From contig JARKIF010000030.1 in assembly GCA_029378245.1 (NCBI GenBank), positions 1 through 64,000 on the forward strand: 64,000 nucleotides of DNA, given 5' to 3'. A model generated the notes under the pieces. That model ran no database searches. It was given only the letters and a program-made list of their open reading frames with translations, and was not told where the DNA came from. Source of the stretch: Roridomyces roridus. Taxonomy: Eukaryota; Basidiomycota; Agaricomycetes; Agaricales; Mycenaceae. A program made the translations under genes and the position numbers. Positions within the stretch are counted from its first letter, which is position 1. The number at the start of each line of letters is the position of its first letter. Below are positions 44,636 to 56,436 of this stretch, piece after piece.

Positions 44636-44967
44636 GGACGAGAAGAGTGAAAGCAAGAGGCTCAAAAGAGGCTGTCGTGGCGCAAAGTATTTGTAAGCCA
44701 GATCACATGATGCGCCTGCGGATTGGGATCGGATCAATGCCCGTCTCTTTCACTCGTACACTCAGGCCGCAGGCCTCAGGCTCTGCCTCAGACTGCCGGG
44801 ATTTCTTATCGACTTGATAAGGTGGGAACTTGGGAGGAACCGCTGACAGGTCTTGATGAATCCTGACAGCCTTGATGGCTACTGTCTACTTGCTGTCTAC
44901 ACATAACCCTTGTTTTCTTCCACATCCTTCTCGACAACATCGCCGGCTCCTGGGTTTTCGGGAACGC
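44636..44967. other. Divergent intergenic region
   Basis: Upstream regions of the minus-strand F-box/LRR gene and the plus-strand membrane protein. No gene is seen. Confidence 0.5.
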
Positions 44968-45610
44968 ATGTTGGATTCTAGGATCCAATACATTCTATTC
45001 CAGACAATTCTGGCTCTGCTTCTCCTCCCTCTGGCTCTCGCCGAACGATGCATGCGGGAGTGGGTCCCTTCACTGTCCCCGGAAGTCGCACGGAATGACA
45101 CGATATTTTTCCCAGCGCGTCGGGCATTGTCAATCGCGCTGCTTCTGAAAGCAACGTATTTACGATCCCCTCGACCTTCTCGTTTTTGCCTGCGACCTCC
45201 CAGCTCTCCACTTCCAAAGGGCCGACGCAAGTTCCCCACAGCACTGGCAGCCCCAATATTGTTGTTCACAGCCAGAAATGGTACCCCATACTACTCGGAA
45301 GCCGTGCGTCTGTTTTATTTCTCGACCTCGGCGTGAATTCTCATTAATGGGACTAGTTTTCGGCATCCTCTTTGTCTCGTTTGTCATCGGTCTTTTTCTG
45401 CGAACGCTTGGACAAAGACGGATGAAACGGGCGACACAAGCCTCAATCTCCACGGCCGCTGCGCTGCCAATGCCCATTTCCGCTCCCGTCAGCGCGCCGG
45501 TCCACACACCCCCCATGGGAGAGATACCTGGGACTAACCGGGAGCCGGGACCCTCTCTCGCGGAGCCACCCGTCTTATCTGAGGATTTGATAACCGAGGT
45601 GCCCCGATAG
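44968..45610 (+). CDS. Small type-I membrane protein, three exons
   Basis: I built this from three frames. Exon 1 (44968-45059) gives a signal peptide MLDSRIQYILFQTILALLLL. Intron 1 is 45060-45115 (GTGGGT...CCCAG); exon 2 (45116-45303) is Ser/Thr-rich (SASGIVNRAASESNVFTIPS). Intron 2 is 45304-45356 (GTGCGT...ACTAG); exon 3 begins LFGILFVSFVIGLFLRTLGQ, a single transmembrane helix followed by QRRMKR. The tail is Pro-rich (PMPISAPVSAPVHTPP) and ends at 45610. Coding length is 534 bases, 177 residues, in frame throughout. No family recognised; the topology (secreted Ser/Thr-rich stalk, helix, short cytosolic tail) suggests a cell-surface protein. Confidence 0.6.
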
Positions 45611-46183
45611 GAGAAAGACTCTGAGTTCTCCGCTGAGTTCTCCGTTGTACCTGTACCAGCCTATACCTCACTCCCGCTTGGCTGATTTCAGCCATTTACA
45701 ATTGTACCTCGACACTTTTACTCAGGTTTCACGGACTACGCACGCAAATCGAGTGAAATTTGTGTGTCTTAGAGCTGTGCACACATTCCGTGGTCAGCGC
45801 ACTTTCCGGAGCGCCCAAGTCCAACAATAATACGGTCGCACGAGACCGTGTCACTCATGAACAATTCGATCGCAAACAGGCTTTAGGTTTGTTTCATCCA
45901 CTGGAAGATGCGCGAAACCGAATGCAGTACCTCGCATTTGAACATGTTGAGTAACCAGCCCGGATTTTGTATCTCCGCGCATAGCTTTTGACGCCCTGAT
46001 AGTTGAAACAAGACGGCGAGAATAAACCGCTGATGAATTAGGGATAAGCGTTTTCCGCTACGCTGAGTTCAAGGCCAGGGCAATCAGAACAGACTATTAG
46101 TGAGAGCCGCCATTCATCCCTTCAAGTGTCGATATACTTAAGAAGTCTGGTGAGACTCTCCACTCCGTGACCCGCTGCGATCA
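45611..46183. other. Intergenic, no gene seen
   Basis: Upstream region of the 7-TM gene. No repeat or coding segment is evident. Confidence 0.5.
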
Positions 46184-47562
46184 TGAATTACACGGTCGAC
46201 TCAGTCCTCTTCAATGCACTCTGCCAGGAATTCGAGCTCGAGTTTATTCAAACATGTGTAAGTCCCACTGTTGGCTATTTTCTGGGTTTCTATTTCTGAC
46301 CTGAATCAAGGTCACAATATTTCTCTACGGTGAATACCCTTACACCAAGCCACCGCAGAATGCGACCTGATCCGTGCAGGCGTCTATATCCATCTCTTCG
46401 TCTCCATGATCGGCGACCTCTCGCGCCGTACGATGGACGGACGCGTCCCGCTGCTAATGGCGGTTTGGGTCATGTTCGTCTTCGGGACAGCGGAAGCTCT
46501 ATTCGCCTTTGCTCGGAGACTGTTTCTCTTCCGCGCCCTCCAATTACAAGTTCAAAATCCCGCGCATGAGAACGACGTCCTTCGATTCGCTCAAACAGTC
46601 AAGACGGTGAAATCCCTCCAGAAGGCTCAGAATATACTGTTTGCCGCTAACAAGTGAGTTCTGAACCAAACATCAGTATGGCTGATTGATTGGTCTCCAA
46701 CAGTTTGTTGACCGACGCCTTTCTGGTGCGTTTTAATATCCTCTCGAGGCATCGTGCTGATCCATCCTTCAGCTCTATCGCTGCTACCTGATATGGGGCC
46801 GTCGCGTTCGAGTTATTATCTTACCTGGGTTGCTCCTTGTGTCTGCATGCGGTGAGCAGTTTGAACTCGCTTGGACCTGTGCCTTGACAATATCTCACAG
46901 CAGCAGCGATACTTGCAACGGTGAAGCTCAGCGACTCAGGACCCTCGTTCATTACGGGAGAACAGATCACATATATTCTCGCCACGGTAACGAACGCCAT
47001 TCTGACGGTGCTCGTTGGTGAGTGTTTCTGAATCGTTTTTGACCTCAACATCCAGAGTGCTCACTACTTATTAGCGGGTCGGATCTGGTGGCAGAAGCGA
47101 GCTGTCTCTCACTTTGCTGAGAGCCACAACAACGTATACCGACAGCGATACGAGACGGCGATCAAGATAATGTGCAGTTCAATTCAACCTACCATCAATT
47201 ATTGACTGATAGTTGCAAAGTTTAGAATCAGGAGCGCTTTACTGCATCTGTTCGATCGTGCTCACGGCAACGTCTTCTTTTGCGTCTGGCCCAGGCCACA
47301 CGCTGAACGCCGTCGTCTATGGAATGAGTTACCTGGTTGTGGTCAGTCGATCAAATCCTGCGTTTGTTTGAGTCTTCAAATGATTTCTTTGTTGTAGAAT
47401 ATAATACCGACTTTGGCTCTTGCGCGAGGAACCAGAGAACACAAACAGAAACAAGATTTGCCAGGTGTAGGAGTCGCCACTGCCCGAATGTCCTTTGCTC
47501 CGAAGCCTCGGCCTGTTTCGAACCAGCCGTTGTCAGTGGAGCAGAGTATAGAAAGCATTTGA
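46184..47562 (+). CDS. Seven-transmembrane protein of a mushroom-specific family, intact
   Basis: Exon 1 gives MNYTVDSVLFNALCQEFELE. Joined exons read VTIFLYG|VYIHLFVSMIGDLSRR, VPLLMAVWVMFVFGTAEALF, KSLQKAQNILFAANN, LLTDAFL, LYRCYLIWGRRVRVIILPG, AAILATVKLSDSG, TYILATVTNAILTVLV, AGRIWWQKRAVSHF, YRQRYETAIKIM, ESGALYCICSIVLTATSS, and VNIIPTLALARGTREHKQK, ending at 47562. Hydrophobic helices alternate with short loops. The LYRCYxIW, GRIWWxxR, and ESGAxYC blocks mark a large Agaricomycete family often predicted as seven-pass membrane proteins; ligand and function are unknown. It serves as the intact reference for the damaged copy at 23734. Confidence 0.85.
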
Positions 47563-47907
47563 TACGTGGTCGTCCATACTCATCGCGATTCGAATAGTGG
47601 ATTCTTGTGATTCAGAATTGTCTGAGACATAAGCGTCAAAATTGTACCGCAGTGAACACACCATTGTTTTGCATTGGTTAGTTGTCGAAATTCAAGCACT
47701 TGCGTGCAAGTTGTGCAACCGGATCATTGACCTTGGCAACCACTCTTGTTAGCCTCGTGTTAACCCCAGGGGCCAAGTTGGCCCACGCGGCCGGTTAGCC
47801 GAAGTTAGCCGATTGATCAAATTACGGCCGAATCCACCTCACTCTACTTCGCCCACGATCGCGACGGTCAATTGCGGAGAATCGACTTGCCCCGAACTTC
47901 AGTGGAC
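47563..47907. other. Intergenic, no gene seen
   Basis: Short GC-rich stretches (GGCCAAGTTGGCCC, GGCCGGTTAGCCG) lie near 47771-47810. No gene is recognised. Confidence 0.45.
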
Positions 47908-49463
47908 ATGCATCCCTGCCTGCGAGTCCCCGAGCTCGTAGGTGAGATATGCTCTCACATTAACGTCCAGGACCCTGCGGACTCACTATCGACCTTCCAC
48001 ATCGACCATCCAAAGCGCGGGGACCTCGTGAACCTGGCTAGGACATGCAGAATGCTCTCCAGTCATGCCTTTCCGCTGCTCTGGTCAATGTCCTTCGCTG
48101 TCTTCCAGCGGACTCGTTTGAGCTCAGGCGAACGAAGAACGGGTCTATGGAGACGCGTGTCATGGTATGACTCTCCCAACGCACCAAATCCACGAGTAAT
48201 GACTTGAATATGCAGCATCTGCTTCGCCCCTTGAGGGAATCAGACCTGGAGCGTGTCCTCTTCTACACCGGTTATGTCAAGTACCTCTGTTCTGACGCTT
48301 TCTACCACGATATCTCCGCCCTCTTCCCCGTCGTTAGCGGCTGGCTCTCCGAAAACACCCTGCCGAAATTGAGGGCCCTCGGGTGGTTCCACACCGAGAT
48401 CGATGTCCAGCACATCTACCCATTCCTCACCCCCAAACTCACGGAAATCAGCGTTTCCGTCGCATCTGGTGGTGCCTTGACGCTGCTGTCCACCCTTCCC
48501 CGCCGCTGTCCGCATTTAAAAGATGTGAGACTGTTGCTTAGCAGGAACTCAGACAATAGGGATCCGCAGGCAGTGCAAGCTGTCTCTGCGTTTGTTCGCG
48601 AATTGCATGACCTCGAGGTGTTGAGCCTTGACCCAGAGATCGATGGCGCGGCACTCGCGCATCTTGCTGTAGTTTCAAGCATCCGGGACTTGTGTCTGGA
48701 GCAAATCACATCCAGTCCACTTTCCCCAAATTCCCGGCCCACATTCCAATCGCTGCAGACGCTTTCCTTCGCCGAAGCCGAAATTCACTCCCCAATCAAT
48801 TTCTTGGCGTGGTGCAAAAACACACCGCTCAAAGACTTTGCTGCCGAATGCTTGGCATCTCCATCCGCAGAGGATGTCCACCGACTGTTCCTCGCCGTGG
48901 CTGGCGCGATAACCCATTCCTCCCTCGGGCACTTCTTACTCAACTTTGACGGCGACCCTTCCACGCCTCCGGACCCCACCAGTCTTATCGCATTCAACTC
49001 ATTCCGCCACCTCTTTTCTTTCCGCAACCTGGTATCGGTGTCCATGGAGTCTACGGTCGGGATCGACTTGGACGACGCGGCCGTCCTCGAAATGGCCCGT
49101 TCGTGGCCTCGTATCGAGACGCTCCAGTTGGACTCCTACCGCGGCACCTCCCACCCGCGTACCACGCTCCGGTGCCTCGAGGCGTTCCCCCAGTATTGCC
49201 ATCATCTCACCAAGCTCTGCATCGCGTTTGACGCCACCGTCGTCCCCGCCTCGCAGAATCTTACTCTCGACAGTTTGGAAGTGTTGGATGTCGAGGCGTC
49301 GCCCATCACAATTGCAGAGCCTGTCGCGGAATTCCTCGCAGGCCTCTTTCCGAATCTAGTGGAGCTCAAGACCCTGGCGGAGGATTACGATGCGGAAGAC
49401 CTGTTTCTCTCAGCAGCGTATGGGTATTCCGACCTTTGGAAGGAGGTCGCCTCTCTTTTGTAA
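47908..49463 (+). pseudogene. F-box/LRR paralog: frameshift in the F-box exon, intact LRR exon
   Basis: Exon 1 starts MHPCLRVPELVGEICSHINV and reads LVNLARTCRMLSSHAFPLLW. The W.SV.L segment is then missing and the continuation VNVLRCLPADSFELRRTKNG is in another frame; exon 1 is 257 bases, fitting a loss of about 13 bases near 48086. The intron (48165-48215) ends TGCAG. Exon 2 (48216-49463) is open for 415 residues: HLLRPLRESDLERVLFYTGY, SVGIDLDD-type block GIDLDDAAVLEMARSWPRIE, TTLRCLEAFPQYCHHLTKLC, EPVAEFLAGLFPNLVELK. It may be a young pseudogene or a gene whose start and splicing differ from my model. Confidence 0.75.
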
Positions 49464-49653
49464 TTTTCTCCACAACAGCTGCGGCGGCCCAGGTGTGGGC
49501 ATTCTGCCGGCACGTTGGCGTACAATCATATAGTTTGAAACCAAGTCTTATTGCGGAGCGTCGAGGGCATTGAGCTGGTAAAGAGCTATCAATATGAATA
49601 TGAACTGAGGGACGATTCCGGTATCTGCATACATTGATAGCTGAGGAAGATGC

Positions 49654-51294
49654 CTAATTGCTTTGCGGATCCGCACCGAAAGAGCTTTTCAAAATGGCCT
49701 CAACAATCCTCCAGCGAAGACCGTATGCGAACGCGTGCGGTGCTGCATCCTTTCGCCAATCCGGATCCCCATCAGCCGCAACCGAGTCTACCAGCGTGGT
49801 GAGGTCTTTTAGGTTCGGAGCGATACGTGCCAGGAATTGGGCAACGGGAGGAGTCCGGGCGATAGGCGAAGCGTCGACGCCGAGAGTTTCCAATTTCTCG
49901 AGAGAGAATTGGCTCGTGGATGTCGGAATTGTGGTAGCATCGAATGCGATGTGCAGGCTGGTCAATCGCGGACAGAATTGTGCGAAAGCTTCCAGACAGC
50001 GGAGTGTGGTGCGAGGCGCGCGTGTGCCGTAAAATGAACTGAGATTCAGGCGTTCGAGATGAGGCCACGAGCGGGCCATCTCTGTGACTGTTGCATCGTC
50101 CCAATCAATACCAACGGCCGACAGGACTCGCACATTCGTCACATTGGCGAAACAAAATAGTCGTTCCAGCGACGTGCATTGTAAGAGGTAGTCGGGCTGG
50201 CGGTCGCGGTCGAATGGGTATAAATCGGGGCTGAATGAGAATTTCTTGAGCTTCAGATGGGAGATTCCCGTCGGAGCAGCGGAAAAGAGTCGGTGCACGT
50301 CATCTGAGAAGGACAATCTGGGACAGTCGGCGGCGAAGGCCACCACCGGAAGCTGCTTTGCCACCTCAAGGAAACGGACAGGAGATGATGTCAGAACTGA
50401 AATGGAGCTTCTGCAGGGATGGGAAGAACGCCTCATCGTTTGACAGCGAGGCCTTCCAATCGGAAGGAAACATGCCCAGCCGCAAGTCCCGAAGACTCGT
50501 CAGGTGGGACAGATGTTCCAGTGCCAATTAGCGGTCAAGTACATCTGCATGTAGTCTCTCGAGACCGTGCAAGCTGCGCACACACTCGGAGGCGGCGGAC
50601 ACAGCGAGCGGTTGCAACTCCTGCGGCCTCGAGGTAATTCGAGTCAGATAGGATACATCTGTTAAACGAGTACATAGGAGAGGAAGGCTCGACAAAAGCG
50701 TCAAGGAAGGTCGGCATGTCCCAGGGATGTGAATGGTGGTCAGCTGAGGCCCGATGAAGTTTTCGATGAGCGGCGAGTATTCTTCTACGTGTGTCCAATG
50801 GATGCCCTGCAAGTTCGGGAACATCCCAGGAAGCCAGGGGCTCACGGTCGGAAGAATAGTCGCGCCTCGCGTGCAGATAAAATCGGAGAACAGATGCTGA
50901 ATGAGTGGTGCATAGAAACGGATGCGGTCGAAATCCGAGTCATTGAGATCACGAAGGAGTTGCTACCGCCGATTAGCCCTCGAATCGGAGGGATTGGACA
51001 CAGCACACTCACCATGTCCCAATCTATGTAGCGACCATAACGAATGCCGTGGAGGGCGAGCTTGAAGGAATCGGAAGGAAGACATCGCATGATATTGATG
51101 AAAGTCACGGAGTTCCAGATACACCGGAAGGCGTGGCTCGAGAAAACTGGCGATGTCCGTGCGAGCACGGCGAGGTCTCCATGCTTCGGGATGCTGACAT
51201 CGTCGCCCGATCTCCCAGGAATGCGCACCATTCCATCCGACAATTCCAAACAGACAAGATTGACGATCTCGGCGACTTGGAGACAACGGTGCAT
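49654..51294 (-). pseudogene. F-box/LRR paralog with a nonsense codon and a frameshift
   Basis: Exon 1 (51013-51294, 94 codons) is intact: MHRCLQVAEIVNLVCLELSD, DLAVLARTSPVFSSHAFRCIW, INIMRCLPSDSFKL. The 50-base intron ends GGTAG and exon 2 starts QLLRDLNDSDFDRIRFYAPL. At 50527-50529 a TAA stands in VLDR*LALEHLSHL, where relatives read VLDRAALEHL. A one-base shift near 50390 lies between SSDIIS and PVRFLEVAKQL. The rest is open: GIDWDDATVTEMARSWPHLE, TTLRCLEAFAQFCPRLTSLH, and RWRIVEAIL at the end. It is closest to the copy at 34150, sharing the GIDWDD variant and the DRDRxxDYLLQ block. Confidence 0.85.
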
Positions 51295-51639
51295 AAGTAG
51301 TCTGGATGGTGGATGGTGGTCGAAAGAAGGATGTCGCAAACAACGTCCAAACACTCAAACGTGATCTGATGCATCACAGGTCGGCACGTTGGATTGCCGC
51401 ACTTTCAATCAACTCTCTTGCGAAACTATTTCTCCCCGGCTTGTATGACTTCCATACGGTCCAGAGAGCTCAGGAAAAATGAAATGAGGTCCATTGGGAG
51501 AGGACGCTCGAGAAGCCCGCCTCGCCGCCGAGGAGTACGGCACTTGGGCAAACCCGACCGAGACGAAGAAAACCCCTGCCTATCTACAGTAGATCGATCG
51601 GAATCCCTCTGAGTCAAGGAAGAGGACGTGGATCCTGGT
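51295..51639. other. Intergenic, no gene seen
   Basis: Upstream region of the minus-strand F-box/LRR copy. No feature is recognised. Confidence 0.4.
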
Positions 51640-52905
51640 GTGCACGATAAAGACAGAGGATCTGCCCACTTGGTTCAACGAGCAGGTATGCTTCATCATT
51701 CCGTCTGCAAGGAGCGCTCTGACCTCCACAGATGAACGACTACTACCCCCGCGAGTTTCATACCTCCCGAGTCTCCGCCGAAATTACCTGGTTTGGTCAC
51801 CCGGGTGATAGTCCGCACGACATTCGTGCACGCAAGATGATTGTGCGGCTCTCGAATCCAGCGTCGCTCCCTGGTACTCTCTTGTCGATAACGAGCGCCC
51901 GACTGTGCGGTGGACTTATGCGTGCGGCGGTGTTCATGATGGGGTGATACCGGACGATGAAGACGAGAGCAAACCAGACGGAGACGATGGAGGTGGTGAA
52001 GCAGGCTTCGGTGAACAATCAAACTTGGACGTAACCGGGGGGCGTCGTAGCCCAGGCAGTTTGAGATTACTGCTCATAATCCCACTTTTGTCGCAATCTA
52101 GCAGAGCGGCGAGCATGAAGATGTGACCCCGGCGCAGACAAAGTGGCTCATGTGGTCTCGTTTGTTGCGCCTGGAGTGCATGGATCGATGCCGGCGTCGC
52201 GGTGCAAAAGTGACCATGCTTCAGCGGGGTACGCAGCTCTTCTGTGAATTTTCATTCGCTGACGTTTCGACAGAGCTGGTCGAGGACTTCGGTATCACCG
52301 ACTTCCGACTACTAATCAGCTCAAAAGCTTGATTCCGCCGGCGCGCCACCGCGAGCGTTTGGACAGGAATCCATTCCGTGCTACGTGGTTGATCATGATG
52401 GTGCAGCGGAACCCCGAGGACCTGTACAAGTGCGTTCTTCACTGATATTGAGCATAGTTTCAATCTAATAACACGACTTGCAGCTACACTGCGCATGACT
52501 TCCAGCAGGAGGATTCGAAGTCCAAGTTTAATTTAGGGATTACGGACGATTTTTCACTCAATAGCTTGATTCTTGACGCATGCGGGCTCGACGGCGTCCT
52601 TTTCATTGACTGCACCCATCGTTTACAAAACGAGAACCGGGCCGCGACGACAGCTCTCACAACAGCGAACAAGGATTTACATATGATGCCAGGTGAGCCC
52701 GACTTGAATGATTCGTACATACATAGATTAGAGATATCATCGATACCTATGCGTCGCAAGCATTGCAGAGAGCGAGGCATGGATGGTTTCTGCGGACGGT
52801 GGCTCGGAACTCCGTGTCGACACTACAAGCTGCCGGAATTCAGCAGGAACACCCGCCTTCCACTCCAAGTCTTGGCCCTGATCACTGTGGGAAGCAAGTT
52901 CAATC
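51640..52905 (+). pseudogene. Transposon-like ORF, possibly a Mutator-like transposase relic
   Basis: Spliced segments read EDLPTWFNEQ|MNDYYPREFHTSRVSAEITW, SLIPPARHRERLDRNPFRAT, MMVQRNPEDLYN|YTAHDFQQEDSKSK, LGITDDFSLNSLILDACG and GVLFIDCTHRLQNENRAAT followed by ANKDLHMMPG. The last block resembles the opening of MULE-type DDE domains (an LFIDxTH strand followed by NENRAATT and HMxPG), a pattern I know from repetitive mushroom proteins. The frame stops soon after HMMPG, and the CAATCAGGCTGATTG repeat array begins where the similarity ends, so it is truncated. Stops between 51950 and 52120 also break it. Confidence 0.4.
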
Positions 52906-52995
52906 AGGCTGATTGACGACTCAATCAAGCCGCAATTTTGTCAATCAGCCTGATAGTGCCCAACTTGAGTGCATTTCGTGCTCTCATCCTGATTG
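52906..52995. repeat. Left array of a CAATCAGCCTGATTG-like motif
   Basis: About four copies in 90 bases, including TCAATCAGGCTGATTGA and GTCAATCAGCCTGATA. Confidence 0.7.
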
Positions 52996-55900
52996 TATTT
53001 TGAACACTCACCCACAAAACACTTGCAAAACACCAGCTTTTCACAAATGTCCTGTATATTTGTAGGTGCAGTAAATTTATTAGACTTGGCCGTCGTTCTC
53101 TAGTAACCAGCCTTAATAAACCTTGTGAACTTTATTTCAAGGTGGTAGGTTGCCTTGTTGTTGAGCAAAGGCCGTTGAAAAAAACGAGTGTTTGCTGTTG
53201 TTGAATCAGTGGCTGTGGCTAGTCCGTCGCTCGCGCTCGATTCAACCACGATCCCCTTGCTTCCACCACCCACGCTCCTACACCTCAACAACAGCCCAAT
53301 GATACGCCATTTTACGCCCCTTGACGCGCCTGATTTTGGAGCGCCTCGCAAGACATGTAACGAGGGAGGAAAGGGATCACTCTGGATTGATGTCAAATAG
53401 GAGCAAACAACACGTCGATCCTGCCACAACGATCTCATCCAAACTCGCTTGCACACGCTCGGATGCCCCCCGGATGGACCTCAATCTATGCAGGGACTCC
53501 ATTGCCTCCCTCTGGGACCGCGTTTGTCCCGCCAATACCCCAATCCACGCTTCCCACGGCTGTTTTGCCCGATCTGCAACATCGACGCGCCGAGCGCGAT
53601 ATACTTTCCCAGGCGCCTCACTTCCGGCCTCAAATCATCTCACATGGCCTGTCATTACCCCTGATACTGTATCTGGGCCCATTTGTCGCAGCTTTCAAGC
53701 GAACACCACCTACTCGAAGCCATCGAGACTCTTCAAGTCATCCTGGAGACATCGGGGCCGGCGCTGCACCATGGAGAATCCGGATTTCGCTGGTTTCTAT
53801 CCCCAGGTGTGTCACTGAGCCTGCACTTCTGTCCCGTTGCTAACCCTCCTCTCATTCCCCGGTGTCGTCGTTCCACGCATTCGCGGCCCGACTACCTCCG
53901 ATGGAGCGCCCTCAGTCATCCTTCCGACAAGCACCGATATCGTTCAGTCGCCCTGCTTCTCTAGCCGAATCGTTCCTTTTCCCGTTGTCGTCGCTCGCGC
54001 CATCCCCGTCGGATTTAGTGTTGGATCGTTTGTGTTGTAGTTTGGCTACCCTCCCTGGCGCGTCACTATGCTCTCCTCGTCCGTACCAGTGCTAACCCCT
54101 TGTCTTCGCTCTCGCGTGCACACCGATATCTCTGTCCCATGCTGGCGATTCCTGATGACTCGCAGCACTCCGGCGCGAATACCTCGAGGGGAGACGCTCA
54201 CCAGAGAACACCTGCAAAATCAAATAACCAGGGTGTCCATTCGTCGTTTCACTCGCTTTCCCTCGCTCACCAAGTCATTGATTTCTTGTTCCATTCCCGC
54301 CTCTATTTCCGCATGCCTTCGACAATATCGCTAAAGAGAACCAGCACTCTCAGCCTTCGATCCTTACTCAAACTTAAGCGGGGCGATGGAGGGGATCGTT
54401 GTCGAGAGGACGAGGAGCAGGGAAATGCCGCCGGGTACGTCTCACAGATGTACAACGCTGATTGCTCCACCGCGCGCCTCACCATCCGAGGCCACTCCGA
54501 CCTCGAGCTCCAAACCAACAACTCGAGGACAACGTCTGCCCACGCGCTCGCTGTTCAACGTTCATTCCGCACGTGGGTGTTGTACAGGCTCGGCATCATC
54601 AAGGTTTCAAGCGCAAGTGGCATCTTCTCGCATGCAGTGTTCGCTTCAGTGTGCAGTCTGACTCACACGTTCCCAGTTCCCAATGACGCGCGCGCAGCCG
54701 AACCCTGACTTGTTCACCGCTCTTTCTTCTCCACTAATTTATCTCATTGCTAGGTTAGGTGTACATGTATCGGTGAGTTGAATTCCTCGTTTATTGGCTC
54801 GCAACACTTTTTGACCTTTGCAAAGTGAGTGGAATGGGATGAGGCCTCGCAGCATTGGATTCGTCACATTGGCCTGCAGTGGGTGCGCCTTCCGGTGCCT
54901 CCGTGACCTTCCCTCCGACTTCTCGGCGTCACTTTCGACACGAATGTCAAAGTCGGTTGAATAACGTTGAATCGCCGTACGCATGTTTCGGCCATCGCTC
55001 GCAAAGTTGACAATTTGGCAGCTCCCAGCTCGTTCAATAACGCCCAACGGAGAGATCGCGACACAAGGTTTGTTTTGCACCCCCGACTGACATCCTCTTT
55101 GTTTCTTTCAGTCGCGCGTCTCCACTGTTTTCCAGGGTCACGGTGGTCCTTTCTCACTGCACTTATCCGAGCTCGTCTTCTTCTTTTTTCTGTCTGATTC
55201 TCTCGCTGACTTAATTTCCAGGTTTCTGAATCGCCGAGTTGTCCTGGTCCCTGATTCACTTGGTGACTCCAACTTCTCGTCTCTAGGCCGTTGATACTTC
55301 GATTCCTTTCGCGATCGGGCGTGTGGTCGCGTTACATCCGTGCCAGGTGAAACCCTCGCTCATCTCCCCAGTCTCGGCACCACACTAATCCCAGACAATA
55401 TAGGGTGGGCAAATACGATGCACCCGAATATCGGTGCGAATGTAAGCGTGGCTTTCCTGAACTCGTACCTTATCACTCATGGTTTGGGTAGAATCGTTCT
55501 TGTCGTACAAAGATTCAAAGTACGTCCATTCTTACATCCGCGAGTTTATCATGCTCATTGCTGATTGTGAATGACGCAGGAACCCATAGATTCGCAAGTC
55601 ACCCGCTGCCGTCAAGGACTCGGTCTTATGCGACTTACTACTGTCACCACCGTATCGGCGAGTAGCCTCTGTTTGAGTTCTGCACGATTATTTACTGGAA
55701 TTTCTGCAGACGGGTTCGGACGGGTGAGACGAACTATGAGCTTTTTTTCGAACGCAAAGAGACAATCACACTGTAAGTTCATTTGGCACGGCCACATTTG
55801 TTGTTCTAATTTTGGTCCCGGACTCGCACGAGCCTCGTATACGCGCTGCCGACGTCGCTCAGAATCTTCAAGAGTCAACCCGGAATAACGGGAGCCTGCT

Positions 55901-56227
55901 CACTGACGGTGCACTTTCTGCTCCATTTGCGCAGTCGTTGTTACGCTGCAACTCACTGACTTCTCGCACAGACTCGCTAATTGAACATTCGGTTGCAACA
56001 TGGGCATCGGTGAGATTGCTTGTTCGTTTGTGCGCCATGCTTGTTCATTTGTGCGCGATGCTTGTTCATTTGTGCGCGATGCTTTGCTGACTTATGCTGA
56101 TAGAATCGGACCTGTCTGAGGTGTGAGTGGGATGAACGAGCAAGGAGGGGCCCCTAGTACGTCTGGATGTATGTACATTACGTAGCGGGTATATAATTAT
56201 TGAATTTTGAAGAGCGGTGAAAGGGTC
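52996..56227. other. Unassigned 3.2-kb segment between two motif arrays
   Basis: Plus-strand frames occur (for example 53321-53818 and 54100-54708) and are rich in Pro, Ser and Arg, but I could not assign them to a family or build exons with confidence. The flanking arrays suggest the whole block could be one mobile element. Confidence 0.3.
56019..56081. repeat. 21-bp tandem repeat, three copies
   Basis: CTTGTTCATTTGTGCGCGAT plus G occurs three times (56019-56039, 56040-56060, 56061-56081); the first copy differs at two positions. Confidence 0.92.
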
Positions 56228-56436
56228 AATCAACCTGATGAAAAACCCAATCAACCTGATTGATACGATTGTATCGACCTGATTGAGCGACCCACTCAGG
56301 CTGATTGACAAATCTGCCGAATTTTCAATCAGCATGAGTGAGTCGACACAATCAGGTTGATTGTGTCCACACTATCAGCCTGAGTGAGTTCGTCAGTCAT
56401 CCTGATGCATTCGACTCAATCATCCTGATGCATTTT
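56228..56436. repeat. Right array of a CAATCAGCCTGATTG-like motif
   Basis: About nine copies in 200 bases in both orientations, for example CAATCAACCTGATTGA, CAATCAGGTTGATTG, ATCAGCCTGAGTGA and two CATCCTGATGCATT. The array overlaps the 3' end of the kinase-like gene. Confidence 0.75.

Noticed and set aside
48088..48112. A 25-base GT-AG segment that could restore the frame of exon 1 in the F-box/LRR gene at 47908
   Set aside because: It is shorter than any plausible fungal intron and its removal would delete conserved residues (VNVLRCLP).
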